Below are positions 9,491 through 16,942 of a DNA stretch of 54,277 nucleotides, in pieces (positions within the stretch are counted from its first letter, which is position 1; every line of letters starts with the position of its first letter). The notes under the pieces were generated by a model. It did not search any database, was not told the origin of the DNA, and saw nothing but the letters and a program-made list of their open reading frames with translations. Both the position numbers and the translations under genes were made by a program. The DNA is from CAYYVJ01 sp964475115 (GTDB lineage: Bacteria > Bacillota > Clostridia > Lachnospirales > Lachnospiraceae). The stretch is taken from positions 1-54,277 of the forward strand of contig CAYYVJ010000004.1 of assembly GCA_964475115.1 (NCBI GenBank), written 5' to 3'.

Positions 9491-9504
9491 TGTAAGCACT
9501 TACA
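9491..9504. promoter_or_regulatory. 14-bp palindrome resembling a CcpA/LacI-family operator (cre)
   Basis: TGTAAGCACTTACA is a perfect 6+2+6 palindrome 54 nt upstream of the pectate lyase ATG. It fits the outer positions of the catabolite-responsive-element pattern TGWAANCGNTNWCA, but the central CG is CA here. A LacI/GalR-family repressor or CcpA is the natural candidate; either would give sugar control of pectin degradation. Seen: the palindrome. Inferred: its role. Confidence 0.5.
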
Positions 9505-9699
9505 TTTTATCTAAGCTTTTAGATTCCTATGCCGATAATATATACTATTCAATCCATCCTATAATTATTATTAGTTTTTGGAGTTTTTATATAACTTCCA
9601 ATAAATTGCACGTTGCATAATAAAACAAGTATGTATTTTGAAATTTATAGGTTTTCTTCCTGTAACTATCTGTATAAAAATGTAAAATATAGAAATGAA

Positions 9700-9745
9700 C
9701 AACAAAAAACCTTCCCTGTACTTTTGAACAAAGTAAAGGAAGGTT
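9700..9745 (-). terminator. intrinsic terminator after prfA
   Basis: AACCTTCC (9708-9715) pairs with GGAAGGTT (9738-9745), with an inner TACTTT/AAAGTA helix. On the minus strand a run of six T follows the stem. It lies 47 nt beyond the prfA stop and ends the rho-to-prfA gene block. T-rich sequence on the other side could allow some activity on plus as well. Confidence 0.8.
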
Positions 9746-9791
9746 CTTGTTTTTTGACCAACCACCTTCTGATGATTGACCTTATATTTTA

Positions 9792-10868
9792 TTATATTGC
9801 TTCATTTAGATTACTTAATTTTGCTGCTTGGTCTGCTGCAATTAAGCTATCAATTATTTCATATAAATCTCCGTCCATAACTGCATCTAGACGGTGAATG
9901 GTAAGCTTAATTCTATGCTCTGTCAAGCGACCTTGAGGAAAGTTGTAGGTTCGAATCTTCTCTGAACGGTCTCCAGTTCCAACTTGGCTCTTTCTAGCTT
10001 CTGATTCAGCATTATGTTGTTTCTCTTGTTCTAATTCATAAAGCTTTGCACGCAAAACCTTAATTGCCTTATCTTTATTCTTAAGCTGAGATTTTTCATC
10101 CTGGCAAGAAATTACGATTCCAGTCGGTATATGGGTTAGGCGAACTGCTGAGTCCGTGGTATTAACACTTTGTCCTCCGTTACCAGAAGAACGAAATACA
10201 TCAAATCTACAATCATTTAAATCCAGTTCCACGTCTACATCTTCAGCCTCTGGCATAATCGCTACCGTAATAGTAGAAGTATGGATACGTCCACCTGATT
10301 CCGTCACAGGGACACGTTGAACACGGTGTACACCACTTTCATACTTAAGTTTTGAATAGGCGCCTTGACCTGTTATCATGAAAATACACTCTTTAAAACC
10401 ACCAAGCCCATTTTCATTGACATTCATCATCTCTACTTTCCAGCGATTTCTTTCTGCAAATCTAGCATACATTCTATAGATTTCTGCTGCAAATAAAGCG
10501 GCTTCATCACCACCGGCTCCACCTCTGATTTCTACAATTACGTTCTTATCATCATTCGGATCTTTAGGTAATAACAAGACTTTTAAAGTCTTTTCTAATT
10601 CTTCTACTTTATTTTTGGCTTCGCTTAGTTCTTCCTTAAGAAGCTCACGCATCTCTTCATCTTTCTCATCATCTAGCATCATTAAGCTATCTTCAATGGT
10701 TTGATTTGCGTTCTTGTACTCTTTATATGCTTCTACAACAGGAGTCAAATCACTTTGCTCCTTCATTAACATGCGGAAACGATTTTGATCATTTGTTACA
10801 TTGGGACTATTTAGCTCTTCCAATAATTCATCAAATCGGATGAGTAGGTCTTCTAACTTATCAAACAT
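9792..10868 (-). CDS. prfA: peptide chain release factor 1
   Basis: Class-I release factor reading UAA and UAG. The GGQ tripeptide that enters the ribosomal peptidyl-transferase centre is at residues 231-233 (SSGNGGQSVNTTDSA), and the codon-recognition PxT motif characteristic of RF1 (RF2 has SPF) is PVT at 187-189. At 358 residues it is of normal length. The start at 10868 is set by a GGAGG 7 nt upstream; a longer reading from 10907 would run into prmC and adds non-homologous residues. It begins 2 nt after the prmC stop, the usual coupling, since PrmC methylates the GGQ glutamine of this protein. Confidence 0.98.
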   Translation of the reverse strand: MFDKLEDLLIRFDELLEELNSPNVTNDQNRFRMLMKEQSDLTPVVEAYKEYKNANQTIEDSLMMLDDEKDEEMRELLKEELSEAKNKVEELEKTLKVLLLPKDPNDDKNVIVEIRGGAGGDEAALFAAEIYRMYARFAERNRWKVEMMNVNENGLGGFKECIFMITGQGAYSKLKYESGVHRVQRVPVTESGGRIHTSTITVAIMPEAEDVDVELDLNDCRFDVFRSSGNGGQSVNTTDSAVRLTHIPTGIVISCQDEKSQLKNKDKAIKVLRAKLYELEQEKQHNAESEARKSQVGTGDRSEKIRTYNFPQGRLTEHRIKLTIHRLDAVMDGDLYEIIDSLIAADQAAKLSNLNEAI

Positions 10869-10870
10869 AT

Positions 10871-11719
10871 TTATTCCTCCAAACAAATAGGCACACTTCC
10901 TAAGCATACCCGGTCTAATCCTGCTAAATCTTTTATTACCTTAATATTAATATAACCATGCTTTTTCAAAATGTCTGACACTAACTCACCTTGGTCCCAA
11001 CCAATTTCAAAAAACAAACTTCCACATGACTTTAGATATTTTTTAGCTTCCTTGGCTATATGTTCATAAAAATATAAGCCATCTTCTAGTCCATCCAAAG
11101 CCAACCTAGGCTCAAAGTCTTTCACTTCAGACATCAAAGTCTCTATTACTTTTGTCTTTATATAAGGTGGGTTAGACACGATAATCTCATACTTCCCCTC
11201 TACATGTTCAAACAGGTTACTATGAATCCATTTGATATCTGCCCTATTAAGAACCGCATTTTCACTTGCAACTTTTAATGCCTCTTCTGAAACATCAACA
11301 CCCACAGCATTTTTCAATCTACAAAAATGAGCCAAACTTATAATGATGCATCCTGATCCTGTGCACATATCAAGAATTTCCATTCCATCCTTTGCAATCT
11401 TTAATGTTTCTTCCACTAGAACTTCTGTATCTTGTCTAGGAATCAAAACATGCTCGTTCACTTTAAAGGTCAATCCCATAAACTCTGCTGTACCCAAAAT
11501 GTACTGAAGTGGAATATGTTCTATTCGCCTTTCTAGCATCTGAGTATATGTTTCTTCCTCTTCTTTTGTTAGCATTTTTTCTTTATTCATCAAATACAAT
11601 GTTTTGGATACGCCTGTTACTGCCTCTAATAAATACCAAGCATCTAAATGCGCATTTTCTATCGTCTCATTTTCTAGAAACTTTGTTCCAAAATCATACA
11701 GCTCTTTTAGCGTTCTCAT
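10871..11719 (-). CDS. prmC: release factor glutamine N5-methyltransferase
   Basis: SAM-dependent methyltransferase that modifies the Gln of the GGQ motif in RF1 and RF2. Visible signatures, numbered from the chosen start: LIPRQDTE at 92-99, the SAM-binding loop DMCTGSG at 117-123, and the catalytic NPPY at 183-186, which holds the target glutamine amide. About 282 residues, normal for the family. The start was moved to the ATG at 11719, preceded by GGTGAT; the longer reading begins with TTG inside the end of yqhQ. The gene sits directly upstream of prfA, its substrate, and 10 nt after yqhQ. Confidence 0.96.
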   Translation of the reverse strand: MRTLKELYDFGTKFLENETIENAHLDAWYLLEAVTGVSKTLYLMNKEKMLTKEEEETYTQMLERRIEHIPLQYILGTAEFMGLTFKVNEHVLIPRQDTEVLVEETLKIAKDGMEILDMCTGSGCIIISLAHFCRLKNAVGVDVSEEALKVASENAVLNRADIKWIHSNLFEHVEGKYEIIVSNPPYIKTKVIETLMSEVKDFEPRLALDGLEDGLYFYEHIAKEAKKYLKSCGSLFFEIGWDQGELVSDILKKHGYINIKVIKDLAGLDRVCLGSVPICLEE

Positions 11720-11729
11720 AAAATCACCA

Positions 11730-12695
11730 CTAATGCGCTTCTTCAATCTCTATAATTTCAAAATCAGACATCTCCAAGTATTCTCTCCAGTCAAATACTG
11801 CTTCTACCGATGCAATAGCAACTTCTATCATTTCATCATCTGGTTCTTTTGTGGTTAATTTCTGCATCCACAATCCAGGTTGACTTAAAATACTTATAAT
11901 CTTTGAATCACTGCGTCCTGCAAAACGAATAAATTCATAGGATACACCTGCAATTACAGGAATCATTATGAGTCGAATCAAAACTCTAAGCATTGGATCA
12001 CTCGTCTTTATAAACATAAAGAAAACAATACTAATAGCCATGACTATAAATAAAAAGCTAGTTCCACATCTTTTATGTTGTTTTGAACTAATTCTTACAT
12101 TTTCTACAGTAAGCTCAAGTCCATTTTCTATACAATTTATACATTTATGTTCTGCTCCATGATACATAAATACTCTCTGAATATCCTTCATTTGAGATAT
12201 AAGTACGATATAAGCAACAAATATAGTTATCCTTATAAAGCCTTCAATAATAGCCATTACTGCTGATGATATTACAAAAGGTCTCAACAAATTTGATATA
12301 AAATAAGGAAGTATCATAAAAATAGCCACTGCTGCCACAATAGAAAAGGCTACCGTCAATCCTATCATTAGGCTTTCCATTTTTTCCTTTTTTTCTTTGG
12401 ATTCAATCTTTTTATTTTTTTTACTTTTCTTTTTTTCTACTTCTTCATCTTCTTCAAAGAAGCTAGCAGAGTAAGTTAAAGTTTGCATTCCTGTAACCAT
12501 AGAATCTATAAAATTAATTACGCCTCTTAGAATAGGCACTTTTAAATAGAATTTATTTTTACTAACACTCTTATATTTTTTCACTTGAACATCTATTTCA
12601 TGATTAGGTTTTCTAACAGCAATCGCATATTTATCTTGGTTCTTCATCATAATACCTTCGATAACAGCTTGCCCACCAATTCCTGAATATTTCAT
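11730..12695 (-). CDS. yqhQ: YqhQ-like DUF1385 membrane protein
   Basis: A 321-residue protein of the DUF1385 family. It begins with the conserved YSGIGGQAVIEGIMM and carries FMYHGAEHKCINCIENG in the middle, a His/Cys-rich stretch typical of the family. A lysine-rich cytoplasmic segment (about 92-108) is followed by four or five hydrophobic segments. Function is not established; the gene commonly sits between rpmE and prmC in clostridia, as here, which suggests a housekeeping link to ribosome or release-factor supply but proves nothing. The ATG at 12695 overlaps the stop of a small upstream ORF (TAATG) and follows AGGTGAT. Sure of family, not of function. Confidence 0.9.
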   Translation of the reverse strand: MKYSGIGGQAVIEGIMMKNQDKYAIAVRKPNHEIDVQVKKYKSVSKNKFYLKVPILRGVINFIDSMVTGMQTLTYSASFFEEDEEVEKKKSKKNKKIESKEKKEKMESLMIGLTVAFSIVAAVAIFMILPYFISNLLRPFVISSAVMAIIEGFIRITIFVAYIVLISQMKDIQRVFMYHGAEHKCINCIENGLELTVENVRISSKQHKRCGTSFLFIVMAISIVFFMFIKTSDPMLRVLIRLIMIPVIAGVSYEFIRFAGRSDSKIISILSQPGLWMQKLTTKEPDDEMIEVAIASVEAVFDWREYLEMSDFEIIEIEEAH

Positions 12696-12823
12696 TATAT
12701 CACCTGCTCTTCCATAAATATGAATAAAGAGTTTGCCATAGCAAACTCTTGCGCTGACGCATTGTCACTTGGGTGACATTTTTCCATAATGCGACATACG
12801 CATCCATCTGGGATTCTTTGCAT
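12695..12823 (-). CDS. possible 42-codon small ORF coupled to yqhQ
   Basis: A short ORF starting at ATG 12823 and ending in a TAA that shares one base with the yqhQ ATG (TAATG). The product would be about 42 residues, with a cysteine-rich piece GCVCRIMEKC and a hydrophilic SDNASAQEF stretch, then a hydrophobic tail. No good ribosome site precedes the ATG. The DNA is visibly less AT-rich than its surroundings and folds into two strong hairpins, so this may be a structured RNA or a dispersed repeat that happens to be open in this frame, rather than a real gene. I do not recognise a family. Confidence 0.35.
   Translation of the reverse strand: MQRIPDGCVCRIMEKCHPSDNASAQEFAMANSLFIFMEEQVI
12728..12793 (-). 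other. structured leader upstream of yqhQ: two strong hairpins
   Basis: On the minus strand, a nested structure comes first: outer helix CGCATT (12788-12793 read in reverse, pairing with 12758-12763) enclosing a GTCAC-ccaa-GTGAC hairpin (12764-12777). Next is a 9-bp perfect hairpin with a four-base loop (arms 12728-12736 and 12741-12749) followed by TTTATTCATATTT. The last hairpin looks like a weak terminator 33 nt before the yqhQ start. It could be a cis-acting attenuator, a boundary hairpin, or part of a repeat element. The structure is seen; the role is inferred. Confidence 0.5.
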
Positions 12824-12849
12824 CACATGGAAATCAGAATAAACTTCCT

Positions 12850-12886
12850 ATAATACAAAATAGGTTGAGATCCTCAAACCTCAACC
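12850..12886 (-). terminator. likely intrinsic terminator after rpmE
   Basis: GGTTGAG (12863-12869) pairs with CTCAACC (12880-12886) around a 10-nt loop, followed on the minus strand by TATTTTGTATT. It lies 17 nt past the rpmE stop. The T-run is interrupted, so read-through into yqhQ is plausible. Confidence 0.65.
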
Positions 12887-12902
12887 CAATCTCTCCGAAA
12901 TA

Positions 12903-13112
12903 TTAATTACTTTCAGCAATACCATATTTCTTGTTAAACTTATCAACACGTCCACGAGCTGATGCTGCTTTTTGTTGTCCTGTATAGAAGGAATGACATT
13001 TTGAACAGATTTCTACGTGGATATCATTCTTTGTTGAACCAGTAACAAACTCATTACCGCAGTTACAAGTAACATTTGCTTGATAATAGTTAGGATGGAT
13101 TTCCTGTTTCAT
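12903..13112 (-). CDS. rpmE: 50S ribosomal protein L31 (zinc-type)
   Basis: A 69-residue L31 with the family start MKQEIHPNYY. It keeps the four-cysteine zinc site at C16, C18, C36 and C39, so it is the zinc-binding (C+) form, not the zinc-free paralogue used in zinc starvation. The ATG at 13112 follows GAGGTG by 6 nt; the reading from 13121 would use a GTG inside that ribosome site. It lies downstream of rho on the same strand with its own promoter-like sequence between them. L31 bridges the large and small ribosomal subunits. Confidence 0.97.
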   Translation of the reverse strand: MKQEIHPNYYQANVTCNCGNEFVTGSTKNDIHVEICSKCHSFYTGQQKAASARGRVDKFNKKYGIAESN

Positions 13113-13190
13113 TGTTTTCACCTCTTTATTAATTATACTATGAAAATAGGATCTTATTTAATCAATCCATCTCTCATAAATAGCTTATTT

Positions 13191-13219
13191 ATTATAGCAT
13201 GGCTCTCTCAGCAATGCAA
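13191..13219 (-). promoter_or_regulatory. promoter candidate for rpmE
   Basis: TTGCAT (13214-13219) and a perfect TATAAT (13191-13196) are separated by exactly 17 nt on the minus strand, about 80 nt upstream of the rpmE ATG and directly after the rho stop. The -35 matches consensus at only three of six positions. Confidence 0.6.
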
Positions 13220-13226
13220 GAATAAT

Positions 13227-14582
13227 TTATAGTAGTTTCGTCTTTTTTATCATTTGAACAAAATCATCATTATTTTTTGTACGAATAAATAAATCTAAAA
13301 TTCTTTCCACTGCCTCGTCTGCTCTCATGCTATTTGTGGCTTTTCTCATTAAGAATACCGCCTCTAATTCTTCCTGAGTAAGAAGTAGGTCTTCTCTTCT
13401 TGTTCCAGATTTTAGTATATCAATGGCAGGGAAGATTCTTTTTTCGGATAATTTACGATCAAGAACCAATTCCATGTTTCCAGTTCCTTTAAATTCTTCA
13501 TATACTACATCATCCATTTTACTTCCTGTATCTACAAGAGCAGTAGCTAAAATTGTTAAACTTCCACCACCTCTCATATTTCTAGCTGCACCAAAAAACC
13601 TCTTAGGCATATGAAGTGCTGCTGGATCCAAACCACCAGATAATGTTCTTCCACTTGGTGGGACCGTTAGGTTATATGCCCTTGCTAATCTAGTAATACT
13701 ATCCAACAAGATTACTACGTCTCTCTGATGTTCAACTAATCTTTTGGCACGTTCTAAAACCATTTCAGAAACTCTCTTATGATTTTCTGGAAGTTCATCA
13801 AAAGTTGAATAAATGACTTCTACATGTTCTCCTTCAATAGACTCTTTAATATCTGTAACTTCTTCTGGTCTTTCATCAATTAATAGGATAATCAAATGTA
13901 GCGAAGGATTATTTTTTGTAATTGATTTTGCGATCTGTTTCAAAAGAGTCGTTTTACCAGCCTTAGGTGGAGAAACAATCATTCCTCTCTGACCTTTTCC
14001 AATAGGCGAAACCATATCCACAATACGCATTGCCATATTGTTGCTTCCATCTTCTAGTCGAATTCTACTATCAGGGAAGATTGGAGTTAAATCCTCAAAA
14101 TGTTTTCTTTTTATTGCTACTGCAGGTGGAAGATCATTAATACTCTTTACATATAAAAGAGCACCAAATTTTTCATTTTGGGTCTTCACACGTACATTTC
14201 CTATTATTACATCACCAGTTTTTAAATTGAATTTTCTAATTTGAGCTGGTGAAACATACACATCACTATCTCCTGGAAGGTAGTTTTCACCACGAATAAA
14301 TCCAAATCCATCTGACATTACCTCAAGTATGCCGTTTGCTGTAATACCACTATCTAATTGAGCTACTGTTTCTTTTATTAATCTAGGTTGAGCATTAGGC
14401 TGTTTTTTTTCTATAGGCTTCTCTACAGGACTATCTTGCTTCTCTTCTTGTGAATTCTCCACCTCTTTTAGCAAGCGATCAATTAATTCGCTTTTTCGTA
14501 ACGTTGTAATATTTTTAATACCCTTTTCTTTAGCTTCATTTCGTAAATCAGCTAAAGACATTTTTTCATAATTTTCTTTCAT
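13227..14582 (-). CDS. rho: transcription termination factor Rho
   Basis: Hexameric RNA-dependent ATPase that ends transcription of untranslated RNA. It has the N-terminal Rho-N helical fold (residues 1-45), a short charged linker, the RNA-binding cold-shock-like domain with DGFGFIRG at 91-98, Walker A SPPKAGKTT at 204-212, Walker B VVILLDSITRLARAYN and the C-terminal motor. 451 residues, normal for Firmicutes without the long insertion. The ATG at 14582 follows AAAGGAGA by 8 nt. A long leader of about 140 nt precedes it, with a good TATAAT at 14722-14727 but no clear -35; rho leaders are often autoregulated. Confidence 0.98.
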   Translation of the reverse strand: MKENYEKMSLADLRNEAKEKGIKNITTLRKSELIDRLLKEVENSQEEKQDSPVEKPIEKKQPNAQPRLIKETVAQLDSGITANGILEVMSDGFGFIRGENYLPGDSDVYVSPAQIRKFNLKTGDVIIGNVRVKTQNEKFGALLYVKSINDLPPAVAIKRKHFEDLTPIFPDSRIRLEDGSNNMAMRIVDMVSPIGKGQRGMIVSPPKAGKTTLLKQIAKSITKNNPSLHLIILLIDERPEEVTDIKESIEGEHVEVIYSTFDELPENHKRVSEMVLERAKRLVEHQRDVVILLDSITRLARAYNLTVPPSGRTLSGGLDPAALHMPKRFFGAARNMRGGGSLTILATALVDTGSKMDDVVYEEFKGTGNMELVLDRKLSEKRIFPAIDILKSGTRREDLLLTQEELEAVFLMRKATNSMRADEAVERILDLFIRTKNNDDFVQMIKKTKLL

Positions 14583-14753
14583 TCAATGACTCTCCTTTAA
14601 TGTGATATTACTTGGAATTGGATAACGAATTCAACAATTAAGAATTTTAGATAGTTCAAAAGATCTATAAAGATAAATGTTTTTCTATTTTGCGAATTAA
14701 AACACGTTTCTAACTGACTACATTATACAGCATAACCCCAAAAAAGAAAAGTC

Positions 14754-14792
14754 AAAAAGTCAGTGGAAAGTTTATTTTTCCACTGACTTTTT
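14754..14792 (-). terminator. strong terminator after rhaD
   Basis: A perfect 16-bp stem (14754-14769 with 14777-14792) and 7-nt loop, flanked by A-run and T-run on both sides, so it can stop transcripts in either direction. It lies 38 nt beyond the rhaD stop and separates the rhamnose operon from rho. Confidence 0.95.
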
Positions 14793-14829
14793 AATGATGT
14801 ACCAGCATGGCACAACTTATAAATAACTA

Positions 14830-15657
14830 TTATTTTTCAAACAAAAACTTTTCATCAAGACTTACACCAAATCCAACAGCTAAATCTCTGAAATTCTGTG
14901 GTGTGATTGTCTGAAGTTTGTCTGGTCTTATTGATAAAACCTTAACTAAAATTTCTGCTGATTTTTCAACAGTATGTGCTAGTCCAAATGTTTCATCAAA
15001 ATCTGTACCAGAACAGAACATTCCATGATGTGCCCAAATTCCTACGTTATACTTTTTCATTAATTTACTTGTTTCAATTGCAATTTCTTTACCACCTGGC
15101 ACCATCCAACCAACAATTCCTACACCTTCTGGGAATACAACCGGACATTCCGTAGCCATTTCCCATAATTCTCTAGTAAACACTTCATCAGAAAGAGGTA
15201 ATACAAAAGTTAATGCAATCACATTCGTTGGGTGGCAGTGATAAATCACTCTATGAGCACCCTTTGTTACTTCTTTTTTCACTTCATGGTTCATTAAGTG
15301 AGAAGGTAATTCACTAGTTGGTTTTCCACCTCCAGATAATCCCCATCTTTTTATATATTGCTTGCCGTCTGCACTAATTTCAATTATAGTTGCACTGGCT
15401 TCTAAATCTAAGATAATATTACGGAAATATTTTCCTGAGCCTGTCACTAAAAAGAATTCTCCTGCTAAGCCCGGTACATCTGCACCTATATCAGTCCATT
15501 GACCATTGTCAGTAAAATGTACTTTCACAGCTTCTACATCTTCACTTTTCATTCGATATGAAAGATTTCCACCATTACGCTCATGCCATCCTAAATTAAA
15601 ACCATCATTCCCTAATTTAACGAAATCTTTAATAAACTGATTCTCTAATATATTCAT
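14830..15657 (-). CDS. rhaD: rhamnulose-1-phosphate aldolase
   Basis: Class-II zinc aldolase that splits L-rhamnulose 1-phosphate into dihydroxyacetone phosphate and L-lactaldehyde. The zinc ligands of the E. coli enzyme (H141, H143, H212) are matched by H140 and H142 in VIYHCHPTN and H211 in GIWAHHGMF; the catalytic Glu (E117) corresponds to E116 in TSELPSH. At 275 residues it is one residue off the E. coli length. It is the last gene of the rhaB-rhaA-rhaD operon, 14 nt after rhaA, with a GGAGG ribosome site. No lactaldehyde reductase is seen nearby, so that step must be encoded elsewhere. Confidence 0.97.
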   Translation of the reverse strand: MNILENQFIKDFVKLGNDGFNLGWHERNGGNLSYRMKSEDVEAVKVHFTDNGQWTDIGADVPGLAGEFFLVTGSGKYFRNIILDLEASATIIEISADGKQYIKRWGLSGGGKPTSELPSHLMNHEVKKEVTKGAHRVIYHCHPTNVIALTFVLPLSDEVFTRELWEMATECPVVFPEGVGIVGWMVPGGKEIAIETSKLMKKYNVGIWAHHGMFCSGTDFDETFGLAHTVEKSAEILVKVLSIRPDKLQTITPQNFRDLAVGFGVSLDEKFLFEK

Positions 15658-15671
15658 CTTTTCCTCCAGTT

Positions 15672-16925
15672 CTAAGCTCTCTTTGATAAAATATCTTTTT
15701 CGTATTTTATAACTTCTTCAAACCAATCTTCCATTTCAGGAACATTGTTAACTTCACAAAAATAGTTCCACACATCACCTAAAGGATAGGTTTTAATTTC
15801 TTCACGTCTCATCATTAACTCTGAGAAATTATTTTCCGCTTGCAAGGCTTTGAATGTTTCATTTGGTGTAAGTAGAGCAGCTAGCAATGATTTTTGCATT
15901 GATCTCATACCAACTACCCAAGCTGAGATTCTATTAATACTTGCATCAAAGAAATCCAAACCAAGCAACACACGATCCAAAGCATTATTTGCAACGATTT
16001 CTTTTGCTATTTCTCTTGTTACATCATCAAATAATACTACATGGTCGCTATCCCATCGAACAGCTCTTGTAACATGAAGCGCAATCTTTTCATCAAATAA
16101 CAACATAGAAGATATTTTATCTGCACAATCTTCTGTTGGATGATAATGTCCTATATCCATAAGATTTAAAACTCCATTTGCAGAAGCATACTTCATGCAG
16201 AATTCCGCAGACCCTGCTGTATAAGACTCTAACCCAATTCCAAACACTTTTGATTCCAGAGCAACTAATACTTTCTTTCTGTCATAATCAATTGATAACA
16301 TTTGATCTAAGGAATCTTTATACCTTGCTCTAGGTGAATATCTGTCTGCTGGAATATCTTTCAAACCATCTGGTATCCAAATATTCATCATACATGGTGT
16401 ATTTAGCTCATTTGCAAAATATTCTGATATACGAATACATGCTTTTCCATGATTAATCCAGAACTTTCTTATTTCTTCATCTGTACTTGTTAAAGTACCG
16501 TTTTCTGCTTTTGGATGTGAAAAATAAGTAGGATTAAAATCAATTCCTAAACCATTCTCTTTAGCAAAATCTACCCACTTTTTAAAGTGCTTTGGCTCTA
16601 ATGCATCACGATCTGCAAATTCACCTTTTTCAAATATTGCGTAGCTTGCATGTAAATTTAATCTGTGTTTTCCTGGAATTAAGCTTAGTGCCTTTTTAAT
16701 ATCTGACATTAATTCCTCAGGAGTCCTTGCCTTGCCTGGATAATTTCCTGTGGCACTAATTCCTCCTGATAGAGGTCCATCTTGATCGAATCCTCCTACA
16801 TCATCGCCTTGCCAGCAATGCATAGATATTGGGAAACTCTTTAATGTTTCGAGTGCTTTATCTGTATCTACACCTGCTTTTTTATACATTTCTCTAGCTT
16901 GTTCATAACGTTGTTTTGTTGACAT
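15672..16925 (-). CDS. rhaA: L-rhamnose isomerase
   Basis: Converts L-rhamnose to L-rhamnulose in the cytoplasm, the first step of the pathway. The 417 residues match the family length (E. coli 419). Conserved stretches include SMHCWQGDDVGGFD near residue 34, GIDFNPTYFSHPKA, ALESKVFGIGLESYT, LMDIGHYHPTED and the metal-site segment LGLDFFDASINRISAW. The TIM-barrel enzyme uses two divalent metals held by Glu, Asp and His in these segments. The start is fixed by AAGGAGG 7 nt before the ATG. Middle gene of the operon, 17 nt after rhaB. Confidence 0.98.
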   Translation of the reverse strand: MSTKQRYEQAREMYKKAGVDTDKALETLKSFPISMHCWQGDDVGGFDQDGPLSGGISATGNYPGKARTPEELMSDIKKALSLIPGKHRLNLHASYAIFEKGEFADRDALEPKHFKKWVDFAKENGLGIDFNPTYFSHPKAENGTLTSTDEEIRKFWINHGKACIRISEYFANELNTPCMMNIWIPDGLKDIPADRYSPRARYKDSLDQMLSIDYDRKKVLVALESKVFGIGLESYTAGSAEFCMKYASANGVLNLMDIGHYHPTEDCADKISSMLLFDEKIALHVTRAVRWDSDHVVLFDDVTREIAKEIVANNALDRVLLGLDFFDASINRISAWVVGMRSMQKSLLAALLTPNETFKALQAENNFSELMMRREEIKTYPLGDVWNYFCEVNNVPEMEDWFEEVIKYEKDILSKRA

Positions 16926-16942
16926 ATTAATTCCTCCTTTTG

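Larger units (their letters stand above)
9438..9791. other. 354-bp intergenic region between prfA and the pectate lyase gene
   Basis: This holds the prfA terminator (9700-9745), the upstream region of the pectate lyase with a 14-bp operator-like palindrome (9491-9504), and its ribosome site just before 9437. The remaining AT-rich sequence (about 9505-9699) shows no convincing gene. TATATT/TATAAT-like hexamers occur near 9560, but none has a good -35 at the right distance, so I do not mark a promoter. Confidence 0.7.

Noticed and set aside
9571..9765. 64-codon minus-strand ORF between prfA and the pectate lyase gene
   Set aside because: Its beginning overlaps the prfA terminator (9700-9745), it has no ribosome site and the translation is compositionally like random AT-rich DNA.
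12700..12807. Alternative 35-codon ORF (starts MDAYVALWKN) overlapping the yqhQ leader
   Set aside because: It is open only because the region is short and moderately GC-rich; the other frame is longer and ends at the yqhQ start. Mentioned in the leader finding rather than as a gene.
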